A stretch of 64,000 nt of DNA. Origin: Aureimonas phyllosphaerae (GTDB lineage: Bacteria > Pseudomonadota > Alphaproteobacteria > Rhizobiales > Rhizobiaceae). This document shows, piece by piece, positions 56,060 to 64,000 of the stretch. The stretch covers positions 151,872 to 215,871 of the forward strand of contig NZ_FOOA01000006.1 of assembly GCF_900113065.1 (NCBI RefSeq), read 5' to 3'. The number at the start of each line of letters is the position of its first letter. Within the stretch, counting starts at the first letter, position 1. A program made the translations under genes and the position numbers. Under the pieces are notes generated by a model, which worked only from the letters and a program-made list of their open reading frames with translations, ran no database searches and had not been told where the DNA came from.

Positions 56060-56935
56060 ATGTCGATACGCTTCAGCTTCGGCGGCGACGAACACATCTT
56101 CGGGGAAGTCTCCGAAGAGATGTCGCTCGCTTCCTTCTTCACCGGCCTGTCGATGACCAAGGCCGTGCGCGACGCCAACATTCCCGGCGTCACCGAGATC
56201 TGCCCGGCCAATGCCAGCTTCCAGATCCGCTTCGATCCCGACAAGATCAGCCCGCAGGACCTCCTGAAGGAGCTGCAGTCCTTCGAGGCGGCGGCCGCCC
56301 AGTCCGACGAGACGCTGGAGACGCGCATCATCGAGCTGCCGGTCTATTTCCAGGACCCCTGGACGCACGAGACCGGCCAGCGGTTCCGCGAGCGGCACCA
56401 GGACCCGTCCTCGACCGACCTCGAATATTCCGCGCGCATAAACGGCTACGCCACCGTCGAGGAGTTCATCGCGGCCTATTCCGGCCAGCCCTGGTTCGTC
56501 TCCATGGTCGGGTTCGTCGCGGGCCTGCCCTGGCTCTACCAGATGGTCGAACGCCAACGGCAGATCGAGGCGCCGAAATACCTGCGGCCCCGCACCGATA
56601 CGCCCAAGCTCACCATCGGCCACGGCGGGTGCTTTGCCGCCATCTACTCGGTGCGCGGGGCAGGCGGCTACCAGATGTACGGCGTGACGCCGGCGCCGAT
56701 CTACGACCCGACGCGGCAGGTGAATTATCTCCGCGACGAGATGTGCCTCTTCAAGCCGGGCGACATCGTGAAGTTCAAGGCGATCGACCGGGCCGAATAC
56801 GACGCGACGCTGGAGGCGATCGAGGCCAACACCTTCGCGCCGACGATCCGCCCCTGCACCTTCAACCTCGCCGAGTTCAACCGCGACATCGCGGGCACAA
56901 ACGCCAAGCTGATGGAGCTTCTCGATGGGCGTTAA
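56060..56935 (+). CDS. pxpB: 5-oxoprolinase subunit PxpB (KipI/allophanate hydrolase subunit 1 family)
   Basis: A 291-residue PxpB/KipI-like protein, longer than typical PxpB (about 220). It has DANIPGVTEICPANASFQI and the family hallmark GYATVEEFIAAYSGQPWFVS...GFVAGLPWLYQM, ending with PAPIYDPTRQVNYL. GGGAGG lies 4 bases before the ATG. Its end overlaps pxpC by 11 bases, the normal coupling of the two subunits. Confidence 0.88.
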   Translation: MSIRFSFGGDEHIFGEVSEEMSLASFFTGLSMTKAVRDANIPGVTEICPANASFQIRFDPDKISPQDLLKELQSFEAAAAQSDETLETRIIELPVYFQDPWTHETGQRFRERHQDPSSTDLEYSARINGYATVEEFIAAYSGQPWFVSMVGFVAGLPWLYQMVERQRQIEAPKYLRPRTDTPKLTIGHGGCFAAIYSVRGAGGYQMYGVTPAPIYDPTRQVNYLRDEMCLFKPGDIVKFKAIDRAEYDATLEAIEANTFAPTIRPCTFNLAEFNRDIAGTNAKLMELLDGR

Positions 56936-57896
56936 CGTCATTGCGCCGGGTCTCGCCACCACCGTTCAGGACCTCGGCCGCCCCGGCTACTACCATCTCG
57001 GCATCCCGGAAGGCGGCGGCATGGACCGCTTCGCGACGGTGATCGCCAATCTCCTCGTCGGCAACGACGCCAACGCGGCGCTGCTCGAGGCCACCTTCAT
57101 GGGGCCCGAGCTCGAGTTCACCGAGGACGCCTCGGTCGCCGTCACCGGCGGCGAGCTGCCGCCTAAGGTCAACGGCGAGGAGCGCCCGACCTGGGAAAGC
57201 TTCCCCGTGAAGGCGGGCGACCGCCTGTCCTTCGGGTTCCTGAAAGGGGGCGCGCGCGCCTATATCGCGATTTCCGGCGGCATCGACGTGCCGGTCGTGC
57301 TCGGCTCGCGCACGACCTACGTGCTCGGCGCGCTCGGCGGGCTCGAGGGGCGGGCAATCAAGGCCGGCGACGTCCTGCCGGTCGGGCAGGGGGCGAACAC
57401 CACCGGACGCAGCCTGCCGGCGCATCTTCGGCGCGCCCCCGCCAATCCGGCGGAGCTGCGCATGCTGCCCGGCATCTACTGGCACCGCATCACGGACGCC
57501 GCGGGCAAGCGCTTCTTCGAGGACACCTGGAAGGTCGCGCCGGAAGCCGATCGCATCGGCTACCGCTTCCGGGGCGGGGCGCCGCTGGAATTCGTGGAGC
57601 GCGAGCAGCCGTTCGGCGCGGGCTCCGACCCCTCCAACATCGTGGACGCCTGCTATCCCTACGGCTCCGTCCAGGTGCCGAGCGGCACCGAGCCGATCGT
57701 GCTCCACCGCGATGCGGTCTCGGGCGGCGGCTACATGATGCTCGGCGTCGTGATCTCGGCCGACATGGACCTGATCGCGCAGCTCCAGCCGCATACGCCC
57801 GCCCGGTTCCAGCCGGTGACGATGGACGAGGCGCTGGCGGCGCGGGCCGACGCCAGGACGGCGCTTCAGCGCGCCCGGGATCACGTCGCGGGCTGA
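56925..57896 (+). CDS. pxpC: 5-oxoprolinase subunit PxpC (biotin-dependent carboxyltransferase family)
   Basis: A 323-residue PxpC/KipA-type protein. It has the family start VIAPGLATTVQDLGRPGYYH, then ARAYIAISGGIDVPVVLGSRTTYVLGALGG. This family is named for its biotin-dependent carboxyltransferase relatives (urea amidolyase), and with a BCCP and biotin carboxylase in the same operon that link is more than formal. Last enzyme gene; the second Liv-type transporter follows after 189 bases. Confidence 0.9.
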   Translation: MGVNVIAPGLATTVQDLGRPGYYHLGIPEGGGMDRFATVIANLLVGNDANAALLEATFMGPELEFTEDASVAVTGGELPPKVNGEERPTWESFPVKAGDRLSFGFLKGGARAYIAISGGIDVPVVLGSRTTYVLGALGGLEGRAIKAGDVLPVGQGANTTGRSLPAHLRRAPANPAELRMLPGIYWHRITDAAGKRFFEDTWKVAPEADRIGYRFRGGAPLEFVEREQPFGAGSDPSNIVDACYPYGSVQVPSGTEPIVLHRDAVSGGGYMMLGVVISADMDLIAQLQPHTPARFQPVTMDEALAARADARTALQRARDHVAG

Positions 57897-57913
57897 GCGC
57901 CTGCCGATCAGGC

Positions 57914-58048
57914 GCGCCGGTGGGGGCCGGCGCGGGGAGCTCCACGAGGGATGTCCGGCCGCGGCCGGGCGTCCGCAGTGACCGGCCCGCTTGGCCGGTT
58001 CGAAGGGGGCCTTGGCGAATTGCCGACGGTCCGGCCATCCGGCCGGAC
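57914..58048 (+). repeat. Series of three GC hairpins in the pxpC-livG spacer
   Basis: Three perfect stems lie in 135 bases: GCGCCGG-N6-CCGGCGC (57914-57933), ACCGGCC-N5-GGCCGGT (57981-57999) and GTCCGGCC-N4-GGCCGGAC (58029-58048). The last two share the GGCCGG core and could exchange partners. No U-run follows. They may stabilise, pause or partly terminate the transcript between the enzyme and transporter parts. Confidence 0.35.
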
Positions 58049-58085
58049 GTCGCGCCCTTCCATCGCGATAGAAAGGGAATGGCGC

Positions 58086-58844
58086 ATGCGAAGCTTGAGG
58101 GCGGACTCCGTCTCCGTCGCCTTTGCCGGGCTGAAGGCCCTGTCGGCGGTGGATCTCGAGATCGTGCCGGGGCGCATCACCGGCCTGATCGGGCCGAACG
58201 GCGCCGGCAAGACGACGCTCGTCAACGTCCTGACCGGCTTCCAGGCGCCGACCGGCGGCGCCGTGCAACTCGACGGCGCCAGCCTCTCCGGCCTCAAGCC
58301 CTTTCAGGTCCGCCGCCGCGGCATCGCGCGCACCTTCCAGGGCGGGCGGCTGTTCCGCGATCTGCCCGTGATTGACAATCTCGAGGTGACCGGCGTCGGG
58401 CTCGGCCTGTCGCGCCGGCAGGCGGTCGCCGAGGCCGAGGCGATGCTGCGCTGGATGGGCATCGCCGATCTCGGCTCCCGCATCGCCGGCACGCTCCCCT
58501 ATACCGACGAGCGGCGGGTCGCGATCGGGCGGGCGCTGATGGGCCGTCCGGCCTTCGTCCTTCTCGACGAGCCGGCGGCGGGCATGAGCGGGCCGGAAGC
58601 ATCCGAGCTCTCGGCGCTGATCCGGCGCATTGCCGCCGATCTCGGCTGTGGCGTCCTTCTCATCGAGCACAATGTCGGGCTGGTTCTCGGCCTGTGCGAG
58701 CACATCGTGGTGCTGGATTCGGGCGCCGTGATCGAGGAGGGGCCGCCCGCCGCCATCCGCGCGAGCGAAAAGGTGCGCCACGCCTACATGGGCACCGCCG
58801 CCGATGCCCCGGTTCCCGTCGAAGCGCTGGAGATCGCCCCGTGA
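58086..58844 (+). CDS. Liv-type ABC transporter ATP-binding protein (LivG type)
   Basis: A 252-residue ATPase with Walker A GPNGAGKTTLVNVLTGF (about residues 38-54), the LivG segment RTFQGGRLFRDLPVIDNLEV and Walker B AFVLLDEPAAGM. The signature is degenerate (PYTDERRVAIGRALM), as in other LivG subunits. MRSLRAD at 58086 is preferred; upstream frame lies in the hairpin spacer. GTGA overlap with the next gene. Confidence 0.9.
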   Translation: MRSLRADSVSVAFAGLKALSAVDLEIVPGRITGLIGPNGAGKTTLVNVLTGFQAPTGGAVQLDGASLSGLKPFQVRRRGIARTFQGGRLFRDLPVIDNLEVTGVGLGLSRRQAVAEAEAMLRWMGIADLGSRIAGTLPYTDERRVAIGRALMGRPAFVLLDEPAAGMSGPEASELSALIRRIAADLGCGVLLIEHNVGLVLGLCEHIVVLDSGAVIEEGPPAAIRASEKVRHAYMGTAADAPVPVEALEIAP

Positions 58845-59575
58845 GCCTTCTCGAACTCTCCGGCATCACCATCCGCTACGGACGCCTCACCGCCGTGCGC
58901 GAGGTGTCCTTCTCGCTCGACGAAGGCGAGATCCTCTTCGTCACCGGCCCGAACGGCGCCGGCAAGTCCTCGCTGATGCGGGCGATCGCGGGCGTCACCC
59001 GGCCCGCCGAGGGCACGATCCGGCTCGCCGGCACCGACATCACCGCCGAGAAGCCGGAAGGCATCGCGCGCCTCGGCGTCTCCATGGTGCCGGAAGGGCG
59101 CGAGGTGTTCGGCTCGCTCACCATCGAGGAGAACCTCATGGTCGGCACCGGCATGCGCGCCAGGGACCCCGGCGCCAAGGCGCGGGCGGCGGCCGAGCTC
59201 GAGGCGGTCTACGCGACGTTCCCGATCCTGAAGGAGCGCCGCCACCAGCAGGCCGGCCTCCTGTCCGGCGGCCAGCAGCAGATGCTGGTCATCGGCCGCG
59301 CCCTGATGACGGGCCCGAAGCTCATCGCCATCGACGAGCCCTCGCTCGGGCTCGCGCCCAACATCACCGACCAGGTCTACGAGCGGCTGATCGCGTTGCA
59401 GCGCGAGCGGTCCCTGACGCTTCTCGTCGTCGAGCAGAGCTCCACCCGCGCGGTGATGGTCGGCGGGCGGATGATCCTGATGCGCGGCGGGCGCGTCCTT
59501 CTCGACGGCGACGCGCGCGAGCTCGGGGACAGCGAGGCCATCAAGGCCGCCTATTTCGGCTACGAGGAGCACTGA
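58841..59575 (+). CDS. Liv-type ABC transporter ATP-binding protein (LivF type)
   Basis: A 244-residue ATPase with Walker A GPNGAGKSSLMRAIAGV, canonical signature LLSGGQQQMLVIGRALMT and Walker B LIAIDEPSLGLAP. The start is GTG at 58841, overlapping the previous stop. It pairs with the LivG subunit. Confidence 0.92.
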   Translation: MSLLELSGITIRYGRLTAVREVSFSLDEGEILFVTGPNGAGKSSLMRAIAGVTRPAEGTIRLAGTDITAEKPEGIARLGVSMVPEGREVFGSLTIEENLMVGTGMRARDPGAKARAAAELEAVYATFPILKERRHQQAGLLSGGQQQMLVIGRALMTGPKLIAIDEPSLGLAPNITDQVYERLIALQRERSLTLLVVEQSSTRAVMVGGRMILMRGGRVLLDGDARELGDSEAIKAAYFGYEEH

Positions 59576-59577
59576 TC

Positions 59578-60483
59578 ATGCTGCAGGTCGTCTTCGACGC
59601 GCTCTCGCTCGGCTCCCTCTACGCCCTTGGCGCGCTCGGCATCGCGCTGATCTTCGGCGTCATGCGCCTCGTCAACTTCGCCCATGGCGACGTCATCGCC
59701 TTCTCGATCTTCGCGCTGCTCTGGCCCTCGACGGATGCGATGGCGATCGTCTTCGCCGGCCAGCTGCCCTGGTATCTCCTCGTGCCCTTCGTGCTCCTCG
59801 TCGGCGCCGGGCTTTCGGTCCTGTGCGAGATCGTCGTCTTCCGGCGCTTCCGGCACGCCAGCCCCGCCACGATGATGATCGCCTCCTTCGCGCTCGGCTT
59901 CGTGATCCGCTACTTCCTCCTGATGCTCTTCACGAGCCGGCCGAAGTCGATCTCGTTGCTGCCGGGCCTGTCCCAGCCGGTCGAGATCCTCGGCGCACGC
60001 CTGCCGCTCCTCCAGCTCATCACGATCCTCGCAACGCTCGCGATCCTCGTCGGCCTCACCCTCTTCCTGCGCCGCACGCGCTTCGGGCTGGAGATGCGCG
60101 CGGCGGCCGAGAACTTCTCGATGGCCCGCATGCTGGGCGTGAAGGCCAACCGCGTGATCATGGGGGCCTTCGCCCTGTCGGGTGCGCTCGCCGCCGCGAT
60201 CGGCCTGATCTTCGGCTCGCAGACCGGCACCGTCGACATCCAGATGGGCGCCTCGCTCATGCTGATGGCCTTCATCGCCACCGTCATCGGCGGTCTCGGG
60301 AGCCTGGCCGGCGCCGTGCTCGCGGGCTTCCTCCTCGGCGCCGCCTCGGTCGTCATGCAGGTCGCCTTGCCGCTCGACGCCCGCGCCTTCCGCGACGCCT
60401 TCGTCTACGCCGCCGTGATCCTCGTGCTTCTGTTCCGCCCGCAGGGGCTGATCGCCGCGCGCGGCACCAAGGAAAGGGTCTGA
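59578..60483 (+). CDS. Liv-type ABC transporter permease (LivH type)
   Basis: A 301-residue permease: DALSLGSLYALGALGIALIF then FGVMRLVNFAHGDVIAFS, the classic LivH start; about eight hydrophobic segments. ATG 59578 lies 2 bases after the livF stop. It forms the channel with the next subunit. Confidence 0.93.
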   Translation: MLQVVFDALSLGSLYALGALGIALIFGVMRLVNFAHGDVIAFSIFALLWPSTDAMAIVFAGQLPWYLLVPFVLLVGAGLSVLCEIVVFRRFRHASPATMMIASFALGFVIRYFLLMLFTSRPKSISLLPGLSQPVEILGARLPLLQLITILATLAILVGLTLFLRRTRFGLEMRAAAENFSMARMLGVKANRVIMGAFALSGALAAAIGLIFGSQTGTVDIQMGASLMLMAFIATVIGGLGSLAGAVLAGFLLGAASVVMQVALPLDARAFRDAFVYAAVILVLLFRPQGLIAARGTKERV

Positions 60484-60487
60484 TCCC

Positions 60488-61576
60488 GTGACCACGCCCT
60501 CCGCCTCGCTTCCCCTGACGGCCGCTCCGCTTGGCGAGGCGCGCAAGCCCGCGCGCTTCGCGCTCGCCGGCCGCACGATCCTGACGCCGGTCCTCCTGTC
60601 GCTGATCCTGATCGCGATCGCCGCCGTCACGGTCTGGACCGGCTCGCGGCCCTTCAACCAGACGGTGATCGACGTCTTCGTGCGCGTCATCTTCGTGGTC
60701 GGCCTCTACATCTTCATCGGCAATTCCGGCGTCCTCTCATTCGGTCATGCCGGCTTCGCGTGCCTTGGCGGCTACATGGCGGCCTGGCTCACCATCAACC
60801 CGGTGATGAAGGCGAGCGCGCTGCCGGGCCTGCCGGACCTCATCCTCGCCGCGCGCCTGCCCTACTGGCAGGCGGCCGCGCTCGCCGCGCTCTTCGCCGG
60901 CCTCGCGGCCCTCGTCTTCGGCCGGGTGCTGATGCGCCTGTCGGGCATTGCCGCCTCGATCGCGACCTTCGCGGTGCTCGCCATGATCAACACGGTCTAC
61001 GCCAACTGGGACTCGGTGACGGGCGGCACCTCGTCGGTGGTCGGCATTCCGATCGTGCGCACCCTCTGGCCCTATCTCGTCGGCGCCGTGGTCGCGGTCT
61101 TCGTCGCCTGGGCGCATGCGATCTCGCGCTCGGGGCTGGCGCTCCGGGCCGCGCGCGACGAGCCGACGGCGGCCAGCGCGTCGGGCGTCGACATCCCGCG
61201 CGAGCGCCTCGTCGCCTTCACCATCTCGGGCGCGGTGATGGGCATGGGCGGCGCGCTGATGGCCCATTCCGTCGGCGTCGTCACGCCCGACACGTTCTAT
61301 CTCGGCCTCACCTTCATCACCCTGTCGATGCTCGTCGTCGGCGGCATGAACAGCCTGACCGGGGCCGTTCTGGGCACCGTCATCCTCTCCGCCCTGATCC
61401 AGATCCTGCGCTGGTTCGAGGCGGGCGTGGCCGTCGGCGGCACCGAGATCGCCCTGCCGAAGGGCCTCCAGGAGATCGCCCTCGGCGTCATCATGATCGT
61501 GATCCTCGCGCTCCGGCCGGCCGGCCTCTTCGGTCGGGCCGAGATCACGCTTCGTCGAAAGTCCCGCAACATCTGA
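60488..61576 (+). CDS. Liv-type ABC transporter permease (LivM type)
   Basis: A 362-residue permease with NSGVLSFGHAGFACLGGYMA and the loop RSGLALRAARDEPTAASASG. The start is GTG at 60488, 4 bases after the livH stop. About ten hydrophobic segments. Confidence 0.92.
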   Translation: MTTPSASLPLTAAPLGEARKPARFALAGRTILTPVLLSLILIAIAAVTVWTGSRPFNQTVIDVFVRVIFVVGLYIFIGNSGVLSFGHAGFACLGGYMAAWLTINPVMKASALPGLPDLILAARLPYWQAAALAALFAGLAALVFGRVLMRLSGIAASIATFAVLAMINTVYANWDSVTGGTSSVVGIPIVRTLWPYLVGAVVAVFVAWAHAISRSGLALRAARDEPTAASASGVDIPRERLVAFTISGAVMGMGGALMAHSVGVVTPDTFYLGLTFITLSMLVVGGMNSLTGAVLGTVILSALIQILRWFEAGVAVGGTEIALPKGLQEIALGVIMIVILALRPAGLFGRAEITLRRKSRNI

Positions 61577-61619
61577 TCCCGCCGGCATGACGCCGGACGG
61601 TCCAGCAAAGGAGACGTGC

Positions 61620-62813
61620 ATGACAAAGACCCAGCACCTTGTCGCAGCCGCCCTGGCCTCGGTGGCTCTCACCGCGCCGGCCTTTGCGGCCGACGACACG
61701 ATCAAGATCGGCTTCGCCACGGCCGAGTCCGGCTTCATGGAGGCCTACGACAAGCCGGCGACCGACGCGGCGCTCATCCGCATCGACGAGATCAACAAGG
61801 CCGGTGGCCTCCTCGGCAAGCAGATCGAGGTGGTGAAGGCCGACACCAAATCCGACCGCGCCGAGGGCGCCAAGGCGGGCCTGACCGTCATCGACGACGG
61901 CGCCGACCTCGTGGTCGTTTCCTGCGACTACGACTTCGGCTCGCCCGCCGCGCTCGCCGCCGAGGACGCCGGCAAGGTGTCGTTCTTCCTGTGCGCCGAG
62001 TCCGTCAAGGCCGGCATCCAGGGCGTCGGCCCGCTCTCCTTCTCGGCCTCGGTGCTCGCCCCGGTACAGGGCGCGGCGATGTCGGAATGGGCCTTCAAGG
62101 AGAAGGGCGCCAAGGACTTCTACAAGCTCCTCGACACCTGGACCGTCTACAACAAGGGCATCTGCGACGGCTTCGACTGGATGATGCCCAAGCTCGAGGC
62201 GCAAGGGGCCAAGCTCGTCGGCGAGGACACGTTCAAGAACGAGGACGCCTCGATCGCCGCGCAGATCACGCGCATCAAGTCGCTTCCCAAGGAGCCCGAC
62301 GCGATCATGCTCTGCACCATGATGCCGGGCGGCGTCTCGGCGGTGAAGCAGATCCGGGCGGCCGGCATCAACTCGATGATCCTGACCGGCTCGGGCATGG
62401 ACGGCAGCTACTGGCTGCCCGCGGTGCCCGACCTGTCGAACTTCTTCATCCCGGTCCAGGGCTCGATCTACGGCGACGACCCGAACCCGGACGTCAAGAA
62501 GTTCAACGCCGCCTTCAAGGAGAAGACCGGCGCCGACCCGTCCAGCCAGTACGCCTATCCAGGCTACGTGATGGTGGACGTCTGGGCGAAGGCCGTCGAG
62601 CGCGCCGGCTCCACCGACGCCGAGGCCGTGGTGGCCGAACTCGAGAAGATGAAGGACGAGCCGACCCTCTTCGGACCGCGCACCTTCACCTCCGAGCTGC
62701 ACCACCAGAACAACGCGACCTATCTCGTGGTCGACGTCGAGAAGGGGAAGCCCGGCGTCGTCGGCAAGTGGACCCTGTCCGAGCCTGTGCCGATGGACGC
62801 GATCATGAAGTAA
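61620..62813 (+). CDS. Liv-type ABC transporter substrate-binding protein
   Basis: A 397-residue binding protein with a short signal peptide ending PAFAAD (about residue 22) and mature start DTIKIGFATAESGFMEAYDK. ATG 61620 follows AAAGGAGACGTGC. Ends just before the double hairpin and terminator. In context the ligand may be 5-oxoproline or a related lactam/amide. Confidence 0.92.
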   Translation: MTKTQHLVAAALASVALTAPAFAADDTIKIGFATAESGFMEAYDKPATDAALIRIDEINKAGGLLGKQIEVVKADTKSDRAEGAKAGLTVIDDGADLVVVSCDYDFGSPAALAAEDAGKVSFFLCAESVKAGIQGVGPLSFSASVLAPVQGAAMSEWAFKEKGAKDFYKLLDTWTVYNKGICDGFDWMMPKLEAQGAKLVGEDTFKNEDASIAAQITRIKSLPKEPDAIMLCTMMPGGVSAVKQIRAAGINSMILTGSGMDGSYWLPAVPDLSNFFIPVQGSIYGDDPNPDVKKFNAAFKEKTGADPSSQYAYPGYVMVDVWAKAVERAGSTDAEAVVAELEKMKDEPTLFGPRTFTSELHHQNNATYLVVDVEKGKPGVVGKWTLSEPVPMDAIMK

Positions 62814-62820
62814 GGATGAG

Positions 62821-62842
62821 GGCGCCGTCCTCGGACGGCGCC
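62821..62842. repeat. Perfect inverted repeat after the binding-protein gene
   Basis: GGCGCCGTCC-TC-GGACGGCGCC, ten pairs around a two-base loop, 7 bases after the stop. It would give a very stable hairpin 5' of the terminator below and probably protects the binding-protein mRNA end. Confidence 0.5.
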
Positions 62843-62852
62843 CCGACGACCG

Positions 62853-62892
62853 AAAAAAGGCCTCGGCCGCGCGATGCGGCCGGGGCCTTTTT
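62853..62892. terminator. Bidirectional Rho-independent terminator
   Basis: A stem of GGCC-TC-GGCCGC against GCGGCC-GG-GGCC with loop GCGAT, flanked by six A on the left and five T on the right. It therefore reads as an intrinsic terminator on both strands, serving the rightward transporter operon and the leftward cupin gene (ending at 62916). Confidence 0.85.
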
Positions 62893-62915
62893 CGTCCGCC
62901 GATTGCGACCGGCCG

Positions 62916-63581
62916 TCAGGTCCGGTTCTTGCGATAGGAATCCTTCAGCGAGATCAGCTCGCCGTCGAAGTGGAAGATGTCGCAGCCGTCGACCTCGACA
63001 CGCGCGCCCGCCGCCGACGTTCCGACGAAGCGCCAGGACGAAAGCCCCCTGTCGCCGGAGACAGCGTGGGCCCCTCGCGTCCAAGCGGCATCGGGGAAGG
63101 ACGCGAACAGGGCGGCATAGGCGGCGCGCACCGCGTCGCGGCCCTCATGCCGCGCGCCGTCCGGTCCCGGTCCCGCCGAGCCGTGGAAGGCGCAGGCGTC
63201 CGCCATGCAGGCCATCAGCGCTTCAACATCATGGGCGTTCCAGGCGGCCATGAATCGGTCGAGCACGGCGAGGCGGCGCGCCGACAGGTCGCTGTCCACC
63301 GCCTCGACCTCCAGGAAGGAGAGGGGCCCGTCGCCACCGTTGACGACGTTGTGAGCGACCCCGGTGCGCCGGGAATAGGGCACGCCCTGCCGAAGCTCGG
63401 CGCTCGCCACTCCGCCGTCTGGCAGGCCGAGATCGAGGCGTCCGTCGGTGAGGGGGACGATGACGTAGTCGTGCCCGTGGATGTGCCAGCCGGTCTCGGC
63501 GCCCGGCTGGAACCGCCATTCCGTGACGCGGAACCGCCCGTCGTCGATATGGACGACGGGCTCGGCCTTGGCCCGGCTCAC
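62916..63581 (-). CDS. Cupin-SnoaL fusion protein
   Basis: A 221-residue two-domain protein. Residues about 1-95 form a cupin (GAETGWHIHGHDYVIVP with the metal His residues, then GVAHNVVNGGDG). Residues about 105-221 are a SnoaL/NTF2-like domain (RFMAAWNAHDVEALMACMAD, then GRDAVRAAYAALFASFPDA). Its function is unknown; cupins coupled to SnoaL domains could bind or modify a small metabolite. Its start overlaps the aminotransferase stop (ATGA), so the two are co-translated. Confidence 0.8.
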   Translation of the reverse strand: MSRAKAEPVVHIDDGRFRVTEWRFQPGAETGWHIHGHDYVIVPLTDGRLDLGLPDGGVASAELRQGVPYSRRTGVAHNVVNGGDGPLSFLEVEAVDSDLSARRLAVLDRFMAAWNAHDVEALMACMADACAFHGSAGPGPDGARHEGRDAVRAAYAALFASFPDAAWTRGAHAVSGDRGLSSWRFVGTSAAGARVEVDGCDIFHFDGELISLKDSYRKNRT

Positions 63582-64000
63582 AGGAGCCCCTCCTTGTGCG
63601 CGGCGTCGGTCAGTCGGGCGAGCGTTCGTCCCATGCGGGTCATGATCTCGTCGACGTCGTCGGCCGTCACGATCATCGGCGGGCAGAGCGCCAGCTGGTC
63701 GCCGATGGCGCGGAAGATCAGCCCCTCGTCGTGGCCGATCACTGCGGCCATGCGCCCGACCGCGCCGACCGTCTCGAAGGGACGCTTCGTCGCCTTGTCG
63801 GCCACAAGCTCCAGCGCCCCGATCAGCCCGTCGCCGCGCGCCTCGCCGACCAGCGGATGATCGGCGAACGAGCGAAGGCCCCCCTGGAACTGCGCCTCCA
63901 GCCGCGCCGCGTTCCCCGCCCAGTCCTGCTCCTCCATGATGGCAAGGTTCTCGAGCCCGACGGCCGTCGAGACCGGATGGCCGGACGCCGTGAAGCCGTG
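63578..64000 (-). CDS. Class III aminotransferase, C-terminal part (truncated by window edge)
   Basis: The visible 140 residues continue to the window edge in an open frame. They begin within HGFTASGHPVSTAVGLENLA, the C-terminal-domain motif (usually YSGHP) of class III pyridoxal-phosphate aminotransferases. They end PMIVTADDVDEIMTRMGRTL, the usual terminus. The pyridoxal-phosphate Lys is outside the window. Candidate roles include beta-alanine-, omega-amino- or diamine-pyruvate transamination. Confidence 0.8.
   Translation of the reverse strand, partial: HGFTASGHPVSTAVGLENLAIMEEQDWAGNAARLEAQFQGGLRSFADHPLVGEARGDGLIGALELVADKATKRPFETVGAVGRMAAVIGHDEGLIFRAIGDQLALCPPMIVTADDVDEIMTRMGRTLARLTDAAHKEGLL

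Overview
The window is very GC-rich, tightly packed bacterial chromosome. The best guess is an alphaproteobacterium of the order Hyphomicrobiales (Rhizobiales). The signs are a PhrB-type iron-sulfur photolyase, an ExbB with a long signal-bearing N-terminus, an RirA/IRO-box-like site (TGA-N9-TCA) upstream of exbB, many LysR/Liv/Pot/Rbs-type catabolic modules, and genes joined by ATGA/GTGA start-stop overlaps. Family and genus cannot be settled from the sequence alone. I saw no rRNA, tRNA, CRISPR array, phage, insertion sequence or plasmid replication function.

Layout. 1-1.5 kb: the 3' end of a SAF-domain oxidoreductase and a small LprI-like protein. 1.5-4.1 kb: exbB-exbD-tonB on the minus strand behind the putative iron-responsive site. 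4.3-8.3 kb: transketolase, 6-phosphogluconate dehydrogenase and a HAD phosphatase. 8.3-17.4 kb: a LysR gene divergent from a Liv-type ABC importer with two adenylate-forming CoA ligases built into the operon. 17.4-25.1 kb (minus): isovaleryl-CoA dehydrogenase, biotin-dependent carboxylase, MaoC hydratase, CitE-like lyase and thioesterase, probably leucine/isovalerate breakdown, under a LysR gene with a clear operator-like inverted repeat. 25.2-37.4 kb: a sugar or polyol module with two alcohol dehydrogenases, SDR, GMC oxidoreductase, GntR regulator, an Rbs-type ABC importer, a mutarotase and a lactonase-like hydrolase.

37.4-45.3 kb: a polyamine/guanidino module with nitrilase, Pot-type ABC importer, ureohydrolase and aminotransferase, and a divergent LysR with a perfect 8+8 inverted repeat. 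45.3-47.8 kb: (6-4) photolyase and a phosphodiester-glycosidase-like secreted protein. 48.1-51.6 kb: a translationally coupled four-gene operon (glycosyltransferase, acyl-CoA dehydrogenase-like, PIG-L deacetylase, NodS-like methyltransferase). It is the strongest candidate in the window for an uncharacterised biosynthetic system. 51.9-52.6 kb: a Crp/Fnr regulator. 52.6-62.9 kb: LysR divergent from pxpA, BCCP, biotin carboxylase, pxpB and pxpC, followed by a second complete Liv-type importer and a bidirectional terminator. 62.9-64 kb: a cupin/SnoaL fusion and the C-terminal end of a class III aminotransferase.

The overall picture is a heterotroph that scavenges organic acids, branched-chain compounds, sugars/polyols, polyamines and lactams. 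Each transporter sits beside its own catabolic enzymes and regulator. All functions are read from motifs and context; no database search was possible.
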